A DNA stretch of 64,000 nucleotides from Rhyzopertha dominica (Eukaryota; Arthropoda; Insecta; Coleoptera; Bostrichidae). This document shows positions 26,402 through 38,500 of this stretch, in pieces. The translations under genes were made by a program, and so were the position numbers. A model generated the notes under the pieces. The model did no database searches. It saw nothing but the letters and a program-made list of their open reading frames with translations, and was not told the DNA's origin. Position 1 is the first letter of the stretch. Each line of letters begins with the position of its first letter. The stretch is from contig QCXZ01000003.1 of the NCBI GenBank assembly GCA_025024175.1, forward strand, positions 1,674,001 to 1,738,000. Reading direction: 5' to 3'.

Positions 26402-26510
26402 AAAATTTAAAAAAATGCCGAACATATATTATTATAATATGTAACGTTTTTACGGGATGTTCAAACTTTTTATTTATGTTAAATAACACTCTTTATATTA
26501 CAAACCAAGC

Positions 26511-26541
26511 TTTCGGTGGACTTTATTCTCACCTTCTTCAG
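26511..26541 (-). ncRNA. Hammerhead ribozyme core (left arm)
   Basis: On the minus strand the order is CTGAAGA (26535-26541), stem II GGTG/CACC (26530-26533 with 26515-26518) around an 11-base loop, then GAAA (26511-26514). This is an exact CTGANGA...GAAA hammerhead core. Stem I and the cleavage site are not obvious, so activity is uncertain. Confidence 0.65.
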
Positions 26542-26941
26542 GGTTGCTACAAATGGTTACAATGTATTAACAAGTTATTTTATAAAATGAACTTACAATA
26601 TACGAGATTTGATAGCTCCAACTTCAAATTGACATGTGATAAATTTGTTTAATACAGATACGAATATAAACGAAACTACATAGTTCAGCAAATATCATTA
26701 CATATATTTTTTAATTCTAAATTATATAAAATTGTATTGTATTATAATTGAATAATTTTGTAAAGAAACAAATTGAAGTTTAACATAACTGATATTTGCT
26801 GAACTATATATATTTATACTCGTATCCGAAATAAACAAATTTATCACTTGTCAATTTGAAGTTGGAGTTATCAAATCTGGTATATTGTAAGTTCATTTTA
26901 TAAAATAACTTGTTAATACATTGTAACTATTTGTAGCAACC

Positions 26942-26972
26942 CTGAAGAAGGTGAGTATAAAGTCCACCGAAA
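26942..26972 (+). ncRNA. Hammerhead ribozyme core (right arm)
   Basis: This is the inverted counterpart of the core at 26511-26541: CTGAAGA (26942-26948), GGTG/CACC (26950-26953 with 26965-26968) and GAAA (26969-26972). All core bases and stem II pairs are kept in both arms although the surrounding bases have begun to differ. Confidence 0.65.
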
Positions 26973-27050
26973 GCGTGGTTTGAAATATAGAGAGTGTTAT
27001 TTAACATAAAGAAAGAGGTCGAACATCCCGTAAAAACGTTACATATTATA

Positions 27051-29171
27051 AACTAATACGACCGTTAATTCTACAAAATATATGTTATTATATCTAGCCT
27101 AATATAGACGAAAAATCCGACACATGAGGTTTCCAGTGCCAAGACTTTGGACGGAACCCTGTGATCATGTGTTATTTTGTAAGTAATTTTGAAAAAATAA
27201 CTGAACAAGAATCCACGCATTTTAAAATACTACATTATATGTATTATAAATTCGAAGTTTCTGAAAAAGTGTGATCCAACAATTTTTTTTCGTTGTTTCC
27301 AAATTATAAAGCTTTACCTTGTAAATCCCGGGTTTCCCCCAAAGTGGAGGTGACGTGTACGCTCACGTGTTCCCAAGGCATCCGTCCTTCTGTTAGAATT
27401 CGAATTGTCGTAATTCAATACGCGTCCCGCCAGGTAGAATTTTATTTCTTTATAAAAATGTATAGTACATAACGAACGCGGTTGATCTGTATTCCCGGCG
27501 TCGCTCCGCCACCATTTTCCCCTACATTTTCGCGTTCATCCCTCAGTCGCACTGCAAAGTTGGGAATCTCATCTTTAATTCTTCATCGAATTTCCTTTTT
27601 CCGGACAGGTACAGCTTGGGGCATTCGATATTCGATATTACCTGGCAAAAAAAACTTTTTAAGGACTCCGGCATACTCGAGGCAAATTAGGTTCTGCATG
27701 CGCAGTAAACGCGCAATTTCTCTAAGGATTCGCCTTGATGTTGAGTGTGTCCTATTGATGTTCTGTGAAAACATGTTAATTTATTTGCTGAATGGAAAAT
27801 CTGAACTTCGGGAGATGCCCTATTTGTACATCGCGCATAATTGCAAGCTACCCTAGTTACTGCATTTATAAATCTTTGTTTTGTCAGTACTACTGCAACT
27901 CATCTTATTTTCTGCATTAGAGTAGGCTAGAGTAGGTATCAGAAAAATATCAGGTTTGATAGTTTTTGGTGGTGTTTACTGTTTGTTAATGTATTTAGCT
28001 GTTCGCCAATAATAACTATCTCGCAAACCCGTGTCAGAGGTGGGATTTAACACGTAAGAGGTTCTAGAACAATTGGTTTAATCGCAAAGAAAACACCCAC
28101 TAGAACCACCTCGTTTAGAACAGGACGATTATTAGATTCTGGGAACTTTTGAAGGCTTCCAGTAGAAAGTAGGTAAGTGTTTCATTGGTTAGAATCTAGA
28201 AGTAAAACCGCAGCAACGGAAGATTACATGAAGATGTGAGCAGGTATATTACAAGAAATGAAAACACAGGAAGAAATTAAATCAGATCAGCAGGAAGTAA
28301 AAGATGAAATTAAAACATTACACAATATTGTTCGAACTGAAATGGGAAGGTTTCAAGAAGAAAAAAGAACCAAGGCGCAGCGGATTTTTAAATTATACGG
28401 GGGCCGGGAACAACGCAGCAGGTTAATCCACATGCAGCCGAACAGTACAATGTGACGGGTCAAACGTCAAAATCACGATCACGACGAACGAAACAAAATG
28501 AACGGCGACGGCAAAACAAAGCCGCCGTATCACTTAACCTGGAACGACACCATGCTGTAGAAAAAAGGGAAAAGGAAGTAACAAGGTAAAATATTCAATT
28601 GTCATTATAATATATTTCTGTGTGCTACAATTATTTATTTATATCTGTTTTATGTTACTTGTTTTACAGATCCCTATATTAATAAATACTTGTTTAGAAC
28701 CTAACTAGCATCTCTCTTGTCTTCGCCCCGAATTCTCTGTTTCAGGCGATTTTTATTTATTAGATATATATTAAATAAATTCTTCCAGCAGTTTTAGTTT
28801 TATTGTATCATGCATTCATTCANTATGTGAGTTTGCAAGTTATGTAGACGTCTTGTATGTGTAATAACGTGTGCGGGGAATTTGACATTTCATTTGAAAT
28901 CAAATCTCGAGTTAAATTTCCTATCAAAAAACCTTATAAAATCATAAAAGAATAGCACGTCCATTCACTGTAACTACATGATGTTTACAGTACAAATTAA
29001 GTTACTTACAATTTCTATATAAAAATATTATAAGGTGAATATGAAATATTATGCTAGCGCATTATTTTTTTGCATATTGTGAAGAGTTGCATCAGAAAAG
29101 TGCGATTCGTTTAAGCATTTCGGTTATAGGTTCTTTGTGTCGGTCAATAATAATTACCTTCACCTGCACGT
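27051..29171. other. Non-coding stretch with one charged open frame
   Basis: No gene is recognised. At 28258-28455 the plus strand has a highly charged frame (MKTQEEIKSDQQEVKDEIKT) likely to form a coiled coil, resembling the N-terminal part of some retrotransposon gag proteins, but 65 residues are too few to assign it. A frame at 27482-27856 has no familiar motif. One N lies near 28823. Confidence 0.4.
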
Positions 29172-30345
29172 ATTCCTACAGGATATTTCACGAATGATAA
29201 TGACCCTGACGAAATTAAAAATGCAACCCAAATACATGACGGCTATGCGCTATGGTTCCTGTCACTGTTGTTATTAAAAGTCAAAATGTATTCAAATGAT
29301 GAAAAAACAGATATGATTTTGATTTATGGTGAATGCAAGAAATTTTCAAGAGACGAATTAACTTTAAGGACAAATTTCGCCACCACTGAAAAAATCAAGA
29401 GAAAGAACAGCAACAGGCCCTGACAATGAAATTAGAGTATTGGAAATGATTGACGAAAATCCTCATATTAGTCAAAGGGTAGTCTCAAAAGCAACCAGTA
29501 TTAGTCTGTCTTCAGTATACCGAATAATTAAAGGCAATCAATTTCATCCGTATCACTTGCCATTGGTTCAGGCCTTAAAGGCTGGCTTTTTGTAATTTTT
29601 TTCGGGATTACCAAAATTTGAATGTAAGATTTTATGAAATTTGCTTGTCAGATGAAGCAAGATTTTCTAATAATGGTGGAGTTAACAAACATAACATGCA
29701 TTATTATGCGCAATAAAATCCACGTTGGATTCGGCAAGGACATTTTCAAACTATCAACTCGACGAATGTCTGGTGCGGAATATTGGGGAATCAAATTGTT
29801 GGGCCTTATTTTTTTCGCGATAGTTTTAACGGCAATACTTATCTAAATATTTTAAGAAACATTTTACCGGTACTTCTGCAAGATGTAAATTTATAAGTAA
29901 GACAAGATCTACGTTTCCAACAAGATGGGGCACCTGCGCATTATCATAGAATGGTGCGAAATCATCTTGATTTGGTTTTACCTAACCGATGGATAGGAAG
30001 AGGTTCAATTAATCTTTGGCCACCGAGAAGCCCGAACCTTACTCCTTTGGATTTCTTCTGTGGGGAATGGTAAAAGAGCAAGTATACCAAACACCAATTG
30101 AAAGTGTAGAACATTTAGAAAATAAAATACGTCATGCATGTAGATCCATCACTCCAGAAATGTTAATGCATGTTAAAAGATCGTTTTGGGCACGAATTCA
30201 ACCTTGTGAAAACAGTGGAGGGCGACATTTTGAGCATTTATTATATTAATGTTATTGAATAAACATTTTTCAAAAATAAAATTTGTTTTACAATATTGAA
30301 ATTACTTAAAGCAAATGATTGAAGTTTCTGTCAAAATTTACATTT
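29172..30345 (+). mobile_element. DD41D-type Tc1/mariner element, second copy
   Basis: This is the same family as the copy at 8561-9908, in opposite orientation. Similarity begins at TACAGGATATTTCACGAATG (about 29178) and runs past the stop codon into ATAAACATTTTTCAAAAATA and CAAATGATTGAAGTTTCTGT, fading near 30345. The 3' terminal repeat seen in the first copy is not found, so this copy is 3'-truncated. Confidence 0.85.
29288..30249 (+). pseudogene. DD41D-type transposase, broken
   Basis: The start codon is kept (MYSNDEKTDMILIYGECKK), but an internal deletion then removes the RLYRQRFPNR block present in the 9.7-kb copy. DNEIRVLEMIDENPHISQRV and HPYHLPLVQALKAG follow, then stops and frameshifts between 29590 and 29900. 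FQQDGAPAHYH...GRGSIN, SPNLTPLDFFLWGMVKEQVY and the tail EHLENKIRHACRSITPEMLM ... GRHFEHLLY end at 30249. The sequence codes Asn (AAC) in SPNLTP, while the catalytic Asp is in PLDFF, 41 residues after QQD. Inactive. Confidence 0.87.
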
Positions 30346-31325
30346 ATTAATGTCTATCTGAATCATTAAATATAAGTTTATAGTCTACTTACTTAAAAAT
30401 GTACCTGTTAAACAACTAGTAGTATTTAAAGATCCTTTATATTTGGGACTACAGAACATTAATAAGGTTTTTTACTTTCTGCTTAAGACAATTTTATTCA
30501 GGTTTTGAAGGCGTATTCAAGGAATATTAGTTTTAAATTGGGCTGTCTCACCTTCAGACGTTGCTTCACAATAGTTCTTAAAATTCATTTAGCATTAATT
30601 TTTGTTTATTTGAATAAAAAAGTGCAACAAACTTTTCGTTAACGACGCTTATAATTATTTTCTTGCCGAACTCGCAAAAACACAAACCCAAATTGAGAAT
30701 TTCGTTAAAGTTGGATATCTGTAAATCGGGACGCTTGCAAACAGGGCAAAACCTCCGACGGCTACAACGACGTGCCGACAAGTCCTGTCGGCGTACCTCC
30801 GGATTTCCCGACGTGCATTCATCTTCATTTAGCCCCATGTACACGGCCCGTAACACGCGGAGTAATACAATATACATCTTCCACAACGAGATCACGCGAC
30901 GTCGTCATGCCTGAATATTATAGGGCGCATTTACCATTACGGTGGCGTAAGAGCCTCCACGGCGTACTCGAAGCAAACGCTTGCATTTATCCCCTCCCCG
31001 GGGGCTCGTGCCGGCGAACCCCCGGAGCTCGCCGCTCCAAAGATACCTCTTTGTCGCCCCAATTATTGCCGAGCTTCAGAAGCTGTTGGAGAAGAACGGA
31101 TAAGTTCGAATGACTTCGAGATGGGAAGATCGCGTGACCAGATTGGATGCTGATTGTAAGTGTGCTGAACATGTAAATAATAGCACAGCTAATTTAGTCC
31201 ATGTTGCAATGCACAAACGATAGAACAAGCTGACCCAACAATAAACAATATCTGGTGAAGCCGTTTTATTTCACTTCGTTGTTCGTTGTTTCATTTTATC
31301 TGTCAGTTTTACCTAAAACGCTGTT
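30346..31325. other. GC-rich non-coding stretch
   Basis: The part 30720-31100 is much richer in GC and CpG than its neighbours (for example CCCCTCCCCGGGGGCTCGTG). Open frames on both strands are short and unlike known proteins. It could be a CpG-rich promoter-like region or the remains of a mobile element. I see no TATA box or initiator I would defend. Confidence 0.4.
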
Positions 31326-32092
31326 ATGGAGTCGAAACAAGGTCGTTTGAAAACTTTAGAGTGCAAAAAAGAAGCCTTGTTTCAAAGATTGCAAGTTCTG
31401 TATGATAAAAGTAAGCAAGTCAAACATCCAAAAGTGTTAAAGATGTTTTCAGTCAGGTATTTAACCTAGCAAGAAACAAAAGCGATTTCACACAATGGTT
31501 GAGGAGATAAATTTGTTGCGTTTAGAACTGGATGCCACGTTTAGTCCAAATTACTAAGAGTTAAACGCTTTTGATGAAACTGGCATCACAGTGCATTGAG
31601 GCTACTCCGCGTTTGCCTAAAATAAATTTAGTTGAATCTTTGAATATAGAACGTATAGAACGTACGTTCTATATTCAAAGGTTGAATGTAATGGTGATCT
31701 AGTAAGGTGACCCTTGTTCTATCAGACCTTTAAAAGTTTGATCTACGACAATTAGGCCTTAGATAGCGTCAGTAAAGTTCACATTAGGGACACTATCTGG
31801 GAACGCAGGAATTTTGCCCACAGCGGATAATACGACTTTTTGTGGAGTGCCTTTCAGGAAAAATATGAGGATAAACGGACATTAGCCAACACTTATTTGT
31901 CTCCAGTTTTGGACATTAAACCGCTGCAAACTGACAGTGTTCAAAATACATTGGTTGAAAAGGTAGATAGCGCAGCTGATCCTTTACAAAAAATAAACTT
32001 TGAGAATCTTTCCGATTTTCTTCCTATGACGAATAGTTTTTCCGTCTTTCTTTTCTATGCAGGCCAAAATAGTAGCTCGTACTTCAGTTAGT
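31326..32092 (+). pseudogene. BEL/Pao gag relic
   Basis: From an ATG at 31326 the frame reads MESKQGRLKTLECKKEALFQ and VLYDKSKQVKHPKVLKMFSV RY, as in the N-terminal part of BEL/Pao gag. Further on, in other frames, come RLPKINLVES, then PLFYQTFKSLIYDN, then AFQEKYEDKRTLANTYLSPV LDIKPLQTDSVQ and LQKINFENLSDFL, which is the gag core. Several stops and frameshifts are present, and an 18-bp perfect hairpin interrupts the LPKINLVE block at 31638-31680. Confidence 0.78.
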
Positions 32093-32399
32093 ACATTCGT
32101 ATATCAAACTGCAAGCAATAATTCAAATGTTTACAAAGCATTTAATAAGGTGCATGTTTTTTCTACCAAAGAGTGTAGTTAGAAGAGTGTTATAACAAAT
32201 CAGAGAAATTTAATAGTAAAATATGTAAGAATTCTGAGCACATAGTAAATTAACGTGCCAAGTTAATAGATTTACCTACTATTGAGAGACTGAAGTTTGT
32301 AAATGAATATAGATTATTTTCAATTGTCTTTTTACAGGACAGTTTGTACTTCTACGGGTTTATGCTATTCTGTGTTGCATATAAATAAATCGTTTAGTA

Positions 32400-32870
32400 A
32401 GCCACCAGATAATAACGGGATAAAACAAGTTAGCTCTTCAATAATATCTTCTGATAATGACGAAGGAAAAGCAGCGATTGCTTCGTCATCAGTGGTACTT
32501 TCTTCAGCAGTTGCCAATGAATTGGAACAAAATTACACATCATTGTTAGCTACTGTAGTAGTTCAAGTAATTTATTTCGCAGGTGGCAAACAATATTTGC
32601 GTTTTCCCGCTGGTCGGTCCCATTTCATTACACATAAGTGGTGTCAGATTTTTAAATTACCCTTAAACAAATCGTGCATTATGGTGTCTGGCAGAGGAGC
32701 TTCAGAAAAGAGGGTACAAAATACATTTAGTTCTCGTTTCAGTAATACAGTAAAGTATCTCCCACAAGCTTTGGTATTGCACAAAATAACTAGTGCGTTG
32801 CCAAATTGTAGCTTATTGTGTGTATTTCTATACCAAATGGTAACACCGCCGTTTCCTACAAAATACATAC
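32400..32870 (+). pseudogene. BEL/Pao aspartic protease region relic
   Basis: The open frame contains SLLATVVVQVIYFAGGKQYL RFPAGRSHFITHKWCQIFKL, then SCIMVSGRGASEKRV and YLPQALVLHKITSALPNCSL. This is the layout of the BEL/Pao protease: a strand before the active site, then FIT...C..L.LP, then VSGLG, then ALVL.KIT. The LLDSGSQ active-site block is lost and replaced by RFPAGRS, so no protease could work. It follows the gag relic after about 300 bp of degraded sequence and belongs to the same copy. Confidence 0.75.
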
Positions 32871-32879
32871 AAGGTTAGC

Positions 32880-34460
32880 TCGATAGAAAATGTCTAATAT
32901 TGTTTTTATTGGTGTTACTTGTTTTTGTTAGTACGCCACTAATAGATAGAAACATTCCGACTTATTAAGTGCGATGTCCATCTTTTTCCTTGTCTAAGAT
33001 ATGAACAATTTAACGTATTTGTGTGAATTGGGCGGAATTTTTTTCACCTATTTTAACCTAAAATTTTTTACCCTGAATTGTGTACATTTACCATACTTGA
33101 AAATATAAGTAAAACATGTTCTAATATTTTTTGAATTCCTCAATAAACTATTTACTAAAATATAATTCTAATCTGTGAACATTTTAGTATTAGNTCTAGA
33201 CAAAACAATTCCATTAAAAGCATTAGATGTACATGAAACATTTTTACTCATGTTTTCAAATTTGGTAAATATAAATAATTCAAGGTAAAAACTTTAAGAT
33301 TAGAAAGGAATGAGTCAAATGGGTGACAAAAATATTAGATTTCCGGTCAACTATCCGATGTGAGGTACGAAACAAACGAAAACTTGGTACTCAGCCTAGG
33401 TCCAAATAGAGAAAGAGATCATATCTTTTAGAGTAGGCCGCAATGCACAATGGATGGTTATGTGAATTGGACCAAAATCGGATCTAGATATTATCCTGCC
33501 TTATGCTGTTACAATTGAATCACGNTTATTTTACTATGCTATGGGTAAAGAANTTCTTAGAACTGAATGCAGCAATCGTCTTTTAGAGCGTTTCTTAACG
33601 TAGCCATGGAATAGAGGACTACTCTGTTATCAAGTTCAATATATTGGAGTTTTCTTTTTAGTAGAGGATTATAAGGAGCTGAGGCGCTACCGTGTCGTGC
33701 TACAAACACTGATATTTCGCACCAACCTCTAACCGGCGCATCCTGGCCGCCGTCGACTCGGATAATCCCGGGAGGCGGTGTGGGGCATTCCCCGGTTTGC
33801 CGGGTCTGCCGGGAGGAGCAGCCGGTCGGCGGCGGCCGCCAGAGGAATACGAAAAGGCCGCCGAGGGGCAAAAAATGTTTTCGCTACCGACGTCCGCCGT
33901 TTATTCTATTCCCCAGTTTGATGTGGCCGCTGTGCGTCGAAATTAATTTCTATTGGTCTTTACCGAAGGGTGCTTTTCTCGAACGTTTGTTCTCGACTTA
34001 ATATTTCAGTTGGAATAACATGCGGATATCGCCCTGTATTTGCTGACGTGGGTAGGATTGTTTCACGGAGCATATCTGAAGATTTGTGATTGTTTGGATA
34101 AGCTACGGAAGCTCTTTGCAAACCTAAATCGCTTGGCAGGGGTCTACCTCCCATTAGCTGTTTTTTTTACGGATGTTAGGCAGAATAATAGTGCTCTTAT
34201 TAAAGCTTCTATTCTACTACACACATGGCACTAGGCAGTTAATAATTATGTGACAAACTATAGTAGATAAGAAAAAAGGAACGTCTGAAGAAATTATCCG
34301 AATAGGTAAGTTAATTACTTGGTTTGAGTTGATATTCAAGGTGGCGTGCAATTTTGTCAACGCGTCCAATATTTTAAACACCAGCCAGATAACTATTGAA
34401 AATTAAATGTTTTTGAACTCTGCGGGAAAGCATATTAATTGGTTTGAAGGCTTCCGTGGT
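32880..34460. other. Non-coding stretch with a GC-rich patch
   Basis: No gene recognised. The patch 33720-33900 is very GC-rich (CCCGGGAGGCGGTG and GGTCGGCGGCGGCCGCC) and holds short frames on both strands with proline- and arginine-rich products that look like a by-product of base composition. N bases occur near 33194, 33525 and 33553. Confidence 0.4.
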
Positions 34461-34515
34461 TGTTGTCGATGACATGTTGTTTTCCGGGCTGGTTCCCACG
34501 TCGGTTATTAGACCT

Positions 34516-34550
34516 TGACGTTTCGACACTCATGTCGGTGTCTTCCTCAG
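34516..34550 (-). ncRNA. Hammerhead ribozyme core in Penelope-like 3' end
   Basis: On the minus strand the order is CTGAGGA (34544-34550), stem II GACAC/GTGTC, GAAA (34521-34524), then ACGTC, which can pair with GACGT further on as stem III (5 bp). The base after that U is G, which does not fit a normal cleavage site, and no stem I is seen beside CTGAGGA. The core is kept but self-cleavage is doubtful. Confidence 0.6.
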
Positions 34551-34574
34551 AAGTAGCTCTGAAACTGAAGTGTC

Positions 34575-35544
34575 CTAGTCCGCTCGGGCATTTATACTCG
34601 TCCGGGTCACTGACGCGTGGGCGTTGTTACGTATGACCGGTTTCCAGATTCCAGGTAGTTCAATGCCCCGGTCTCGGTTGTAATTGTGCGGGTTCTTCTG
34701 GATTTCGATGGCTTCCTTGTACAGTCTCGGCCAGAATCTCGCTTCCCTCGACAGCATTTGTGCTTCCTCGAATTCGATGTTCTGCTACAGCCGACCTATC
34801 ACCTTGCCGGTCTCTGGTGTCCCTCATGTGCTCCTTGATTCTCGTGCTGATGTGCCTTCCGGTTTGGCCGATGTAAACCTTCCCACAGCTGCATGGGATG
34901 CTGTACACACCTTGTGTTTGTAGCTCCTCAATCGTCGAACGATATTTCGGAAAGACGTTAGCTATCTTTTTCGGGGCGGTGAAGATGGTGTTTATATGAT
35001 GTCTTCTCAGCATCCGTCCGATCTTATCTGTACATCCATTGACGTAGGGCAGGTATGCTGCAGCGATGTTCTCCTCTGGTTCCTTCCTCCGTGGTTGCTT
35101 GTTGATAGCCTTCTCAATCTGTGCCTTAGGATATCCGTTCTTCTGTAGTGCCCTGCGTAGATGTTCTAATTCCTCTTCTAGGTGGTCTGGTTCGCTGACT
35201 AGCTTCGCCCGCTGTATCAGCGTGTTGATGACTCCTTGTTTTTGGGCGGCGTGGTGGTGTGAATCTGCATGCAGGTAGCGATCCGTGTGTGTTGGCTTCC
35301 TATAGACCCGATGTCCTAGCGTGCCGTCTTGTTTCCTTGTCACCATCACATCCAGGAAGGGTAGGGCGCCATTGGTCTCCATCTCCATCGTGAATTGTAT
35401 GCCGCTATGGATACTATTTAGATGGTCCAGGAACTCCTTTATGTTCTGTTCTCCATGCGGCCAGACGGTAAAAGTGTCGTCCACGTATCCAACACTTAGG
35501 TTTAAGCCGTGCCGATGCCAATGCAGTTGTTGGACGGCGCTCAT
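34575..35544 (-). pseudogene. Penelope-like reverse transcriptase and GIY-YIG endonuclease, frameshifted
   Basis: The frame opens with LSVGYVDDTFTVWPHGEQNI, containing the reverse transcriptase catalytic YVDD, followed by LPFLDVMVTRKQDGTLGHRV YRKPTHTDRYL. A linker follows, then the endonuclease GVYSIPCSCGKVYIGQTGRH and ISTRIKEHMRDTR. This joining of RT with a GIY-YIG endonuclease is diagnostic of Penelope-like elements. Near 34790 a frameshift moves the end (FEEAQMLSREARFWPRLYKE AIEIQKNPHNYNRD) to another frame ending at 34575. The fingers part of the RT is missing. Confidence 0.93.
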
Positions 35545-38500
35545 TTATTTATTTTAATCTTAGCGACGAACTAATAAATGTATTAAAATGAATAAGACTA
35601 CAATAAATAGAAATCAAATCGGCAACTAGTATTATTAATACAGAGAGAAACTTGTGAAGAAATACAAGGTGCTTCTGTTCCTCTGGTATCTTACTTTACA
35701 GTCATTATATTGTAGATAGCACATTAAGCTTAAAGCTTAAAAGCTTCAACCAGACCTGAACAACATTAAGGATCTATAACTATAGCATAACATATTTGTT
35801 TGTGGTCATTGCGGTACAGACAGCACCGCGCGAGAAAATTGTAGCACTTATTGCTGGGGGCTTGTTACTTTCAATCACCTAATCTCTGCAATCTAAAGGC
35901 CAGTCTCTGGACTTCATACTTTACCCTTACGTGCAGAAGTTCCAGTCCCAGAAGCATCTCCCTAGATTCAGTAGGTGTCGTTCTCATAGCACCGGTTATC
36001 ATAAGACAGCCCAGCTGTTGAATTTTTTCTAACGCTGTGTTTTGCTATGTTAATAAGGAGAGTGTCCACGAGGAGAAACCACAAGAAGGGACCTGTTACT
36101 GTTAGTCCAAATACAAAAGATCATTATAACTGTTTTTCAAATAGCAAATATTTGATTCGCTCTAAGAAAATTTCTGCAAGTTAATTCCAAAAAGGTTCGT
36201 CTTATAACGTTTTATACTAATTTAAGTTAAATTTGCTCCATGTTCTACTGGCACAAAACTATACTCTAATATTTTGTAGCATAGAGCTTTCTCTACACTT
36301 ATAAAAATTTTTCACTGCGAATGTTAACACTGCTGTACTCAGTTTGGTTTCTTTTGTTCCTTTTTTGATAGATTTTTGGGCAATTAAACGTCAGTAATGG
36401 CGCATTTTTACAAATATATTGTTATTGACATTTTGTTTATATTTCTACCTAATGCTAATTTGTTGGCTCAATTAAAAAGTTCATTCGATTGCTGCCTCCA
36501 GTTCTAAGAAACTTCTTTACTCTATCTCCTTCTTGCGATCAGATATCAGAGAACACAAGCTTTTTATTTTATAATCTATTAAGGATTACAACTCAAAAAG
36601 TAAGATCATCTCTTTCTATNGCCAAACTTTTAACACAAANGCGTCTNGATCTGATTTCAAGCGTAAACGANAGGATTTGCAATAAGCACGTGTTACGAAA
36701 TTGAGTGTGCCCTTCTAAAATTTATCACACTGGAAACACAGAACATTATCTCCCGGCACCCTGGCGCTAGCAACGAGCAACTTATTATCAAAGGGTGCAA
36801 AATTACATTTCGCTTTTATATTTACTCGGAAAAGCCCTAGATTGTCTATTCCAGGAAGCCGCGCTTTGTCGGTGATGGGGAAGTAAGAGCGCGTCTTGCT
36901 TCATCTACCTCCATAAAATGGGATAGGGGCGCATCGTGTTTCACACTGCAGAACCACCCATTGTAGACAACACGCGGAGGTCAGCGGTCGCAATATGAGC
37001 AAACGGACTTTCTCGAGAGCCGCTTCTTCTTGAAGTTTCTTTCTGATTTTGTATTAAATGCCCGCAGAAGTGGAAATGCCGTTATAAGTTATAATGAAAA
37101 ATGCGGTAGCTGCAGAAAATTGCAAGTGCGAGTTTGTCCGCGGTCTCGGTTTAAAAGCTCGAGCGAAGGTTGTAAGATATTTTATGGGAACCAAAAGACA
37201 GCTAAAAGAATTTATTGCATTGGCGAAAACAAAGCTGATTCACTACAAACGATAAATTTGTAGTTATATAGAGCGATCAAAAAGTTCAGTGCAAGACTTC
37301 TAATTTAATTTTTAAAAAAATATTGTGACTTAAGGCATGTTATCAGGTCGACAAGTGATGATGCTTTTCTTTATATTCATGCAGTGAATTAACGTTAGCT
37401 CTAGTGTAGGGTAAGTGAACTCGTTATCTGAAGATGGCGTCTACTAACGGGTACCATTTATCGCCCCGTTTGGCTCATGCAGCTAGACTTGATAATGAAT
37501 CGGAACTTGTGGCTTGGTATACCATGCTGTGATTCGTCCCACTTCTATTTTTAACTGTATTTTCGAGTAAAAACTAGTCAAATGTACTAATTTTATACGT
37601 AGGAAACTATTTCTACCTCATCTATTGCCAATTGCTGTGACGATTAGATTTTGTGGCGGTAAACATACTTTATTTTTCCTTGCTAAGCACATTGAAACAA
37701 CAAACACTGCTTTATATATTTTCGCCTACCCGGCATTTTTTGAGAACATGAGCTTGGGACCGCCATTGTCCCGTAATAGTGATTTACATCAAGCCCGATT
37801 TGCATCAACCGTACTGCAGAGTTTATCCACAGGTCTGCTTCATAAAGCGTCGGTGCAGAAGGACGTGATAATTACATTACACCACGACAAGTTCCATACC
37901 GTGCTCGTGTAACTAAGAATTACAGGGAGTCGCGACATAAAGCGATTCCAGAGGCAATCGCACTTCGCAAACCGAATTAGCATTCGCCGCATTGCCCTAG
38001 TTGTCGTTTGCAAAATATTAAAGAGAGAGATTCAATTACAGTGAGTTAATGCACTCAAAGCGAACCCATCACAGTGTGTCATAAAACGACAGTGGAACAA
38101 CAAGCGCGTAGCATTCAGCTGTTTAATGCAAAATGTTATATTTTTTTCAAAGTTATTGAGGGCGTTGGATGCATTTATTTATTTTTATTTAAGTTTATCG
38201 CAAATTCACTACAGTAACAATAGTGACAGAAATAATGATATGTTTATTGTGAACTAACTAAACATATAAAATCGGTAATCACAAACGATTTAAAGCAAGT
38301 GCAAAATCTAAGGAAAATGTTAGTAAAAAAGGTAATGTGAAAAGTTAGATAGAAAACAAGTGGATGAAGTACTTGTCCACAAGACCAAGAAACGGGAAAG
38401 TAGTAGTGGGTACTACAAGGGGTTTTTTCTCATTCTACAGATAAAAAACCGCTTAAATTCCCGATATCGGTACAGTAGATTCTGTGCTGCACAATTTGAC

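Larger units (their letters stand above)
26434..27050. mobile_element. Inverted pair of Penelope-like terminal repeats with hammerheads
   Basis: Two arms (26434-26698 and 26790-27050) are inverted copies of each other across a 91-bp AT-rich spacer, with few mismatches. The outer ends read ATGTAACGTTTTTACGGGAT and its complement. Each arm carries a hammerhead core. No ORF is present. Inverted terminal-repeat pairs with hammerheads fit the ends of a Penelope-like element that has lost or never carried its coding part here, or a foldback derivative of one. Confidence 0.75.
34461..35544 (-). mobile_element. Penelope-like retroelement 1, 5'-truncated
   Basis: The coding part (34575-35544) is followed by a 3' end at 34461-34560 that matches the solo fragment at 12240-12328 in inverted orientation. 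Similarity to known Penelope-like elements starts inside the reverse transcriptase, just before the YVDD box, so the 5' part is missing. The copy is GC-richer than its surroundings, which hints at a fairly recent arrival or a different source of base composition. Confidence 0.9.

Noticed and set aside
27482..27856. 124-codon plus-strand frame
   Set aside because: No motif, unusual composition, and an overlapping antisense frame of equal quality; judged chance.
30578..31172. Several overlapping frames on both strands in the GC-rich patch
   Set aside because: Frames follow base composition; none has a recognisable domain.
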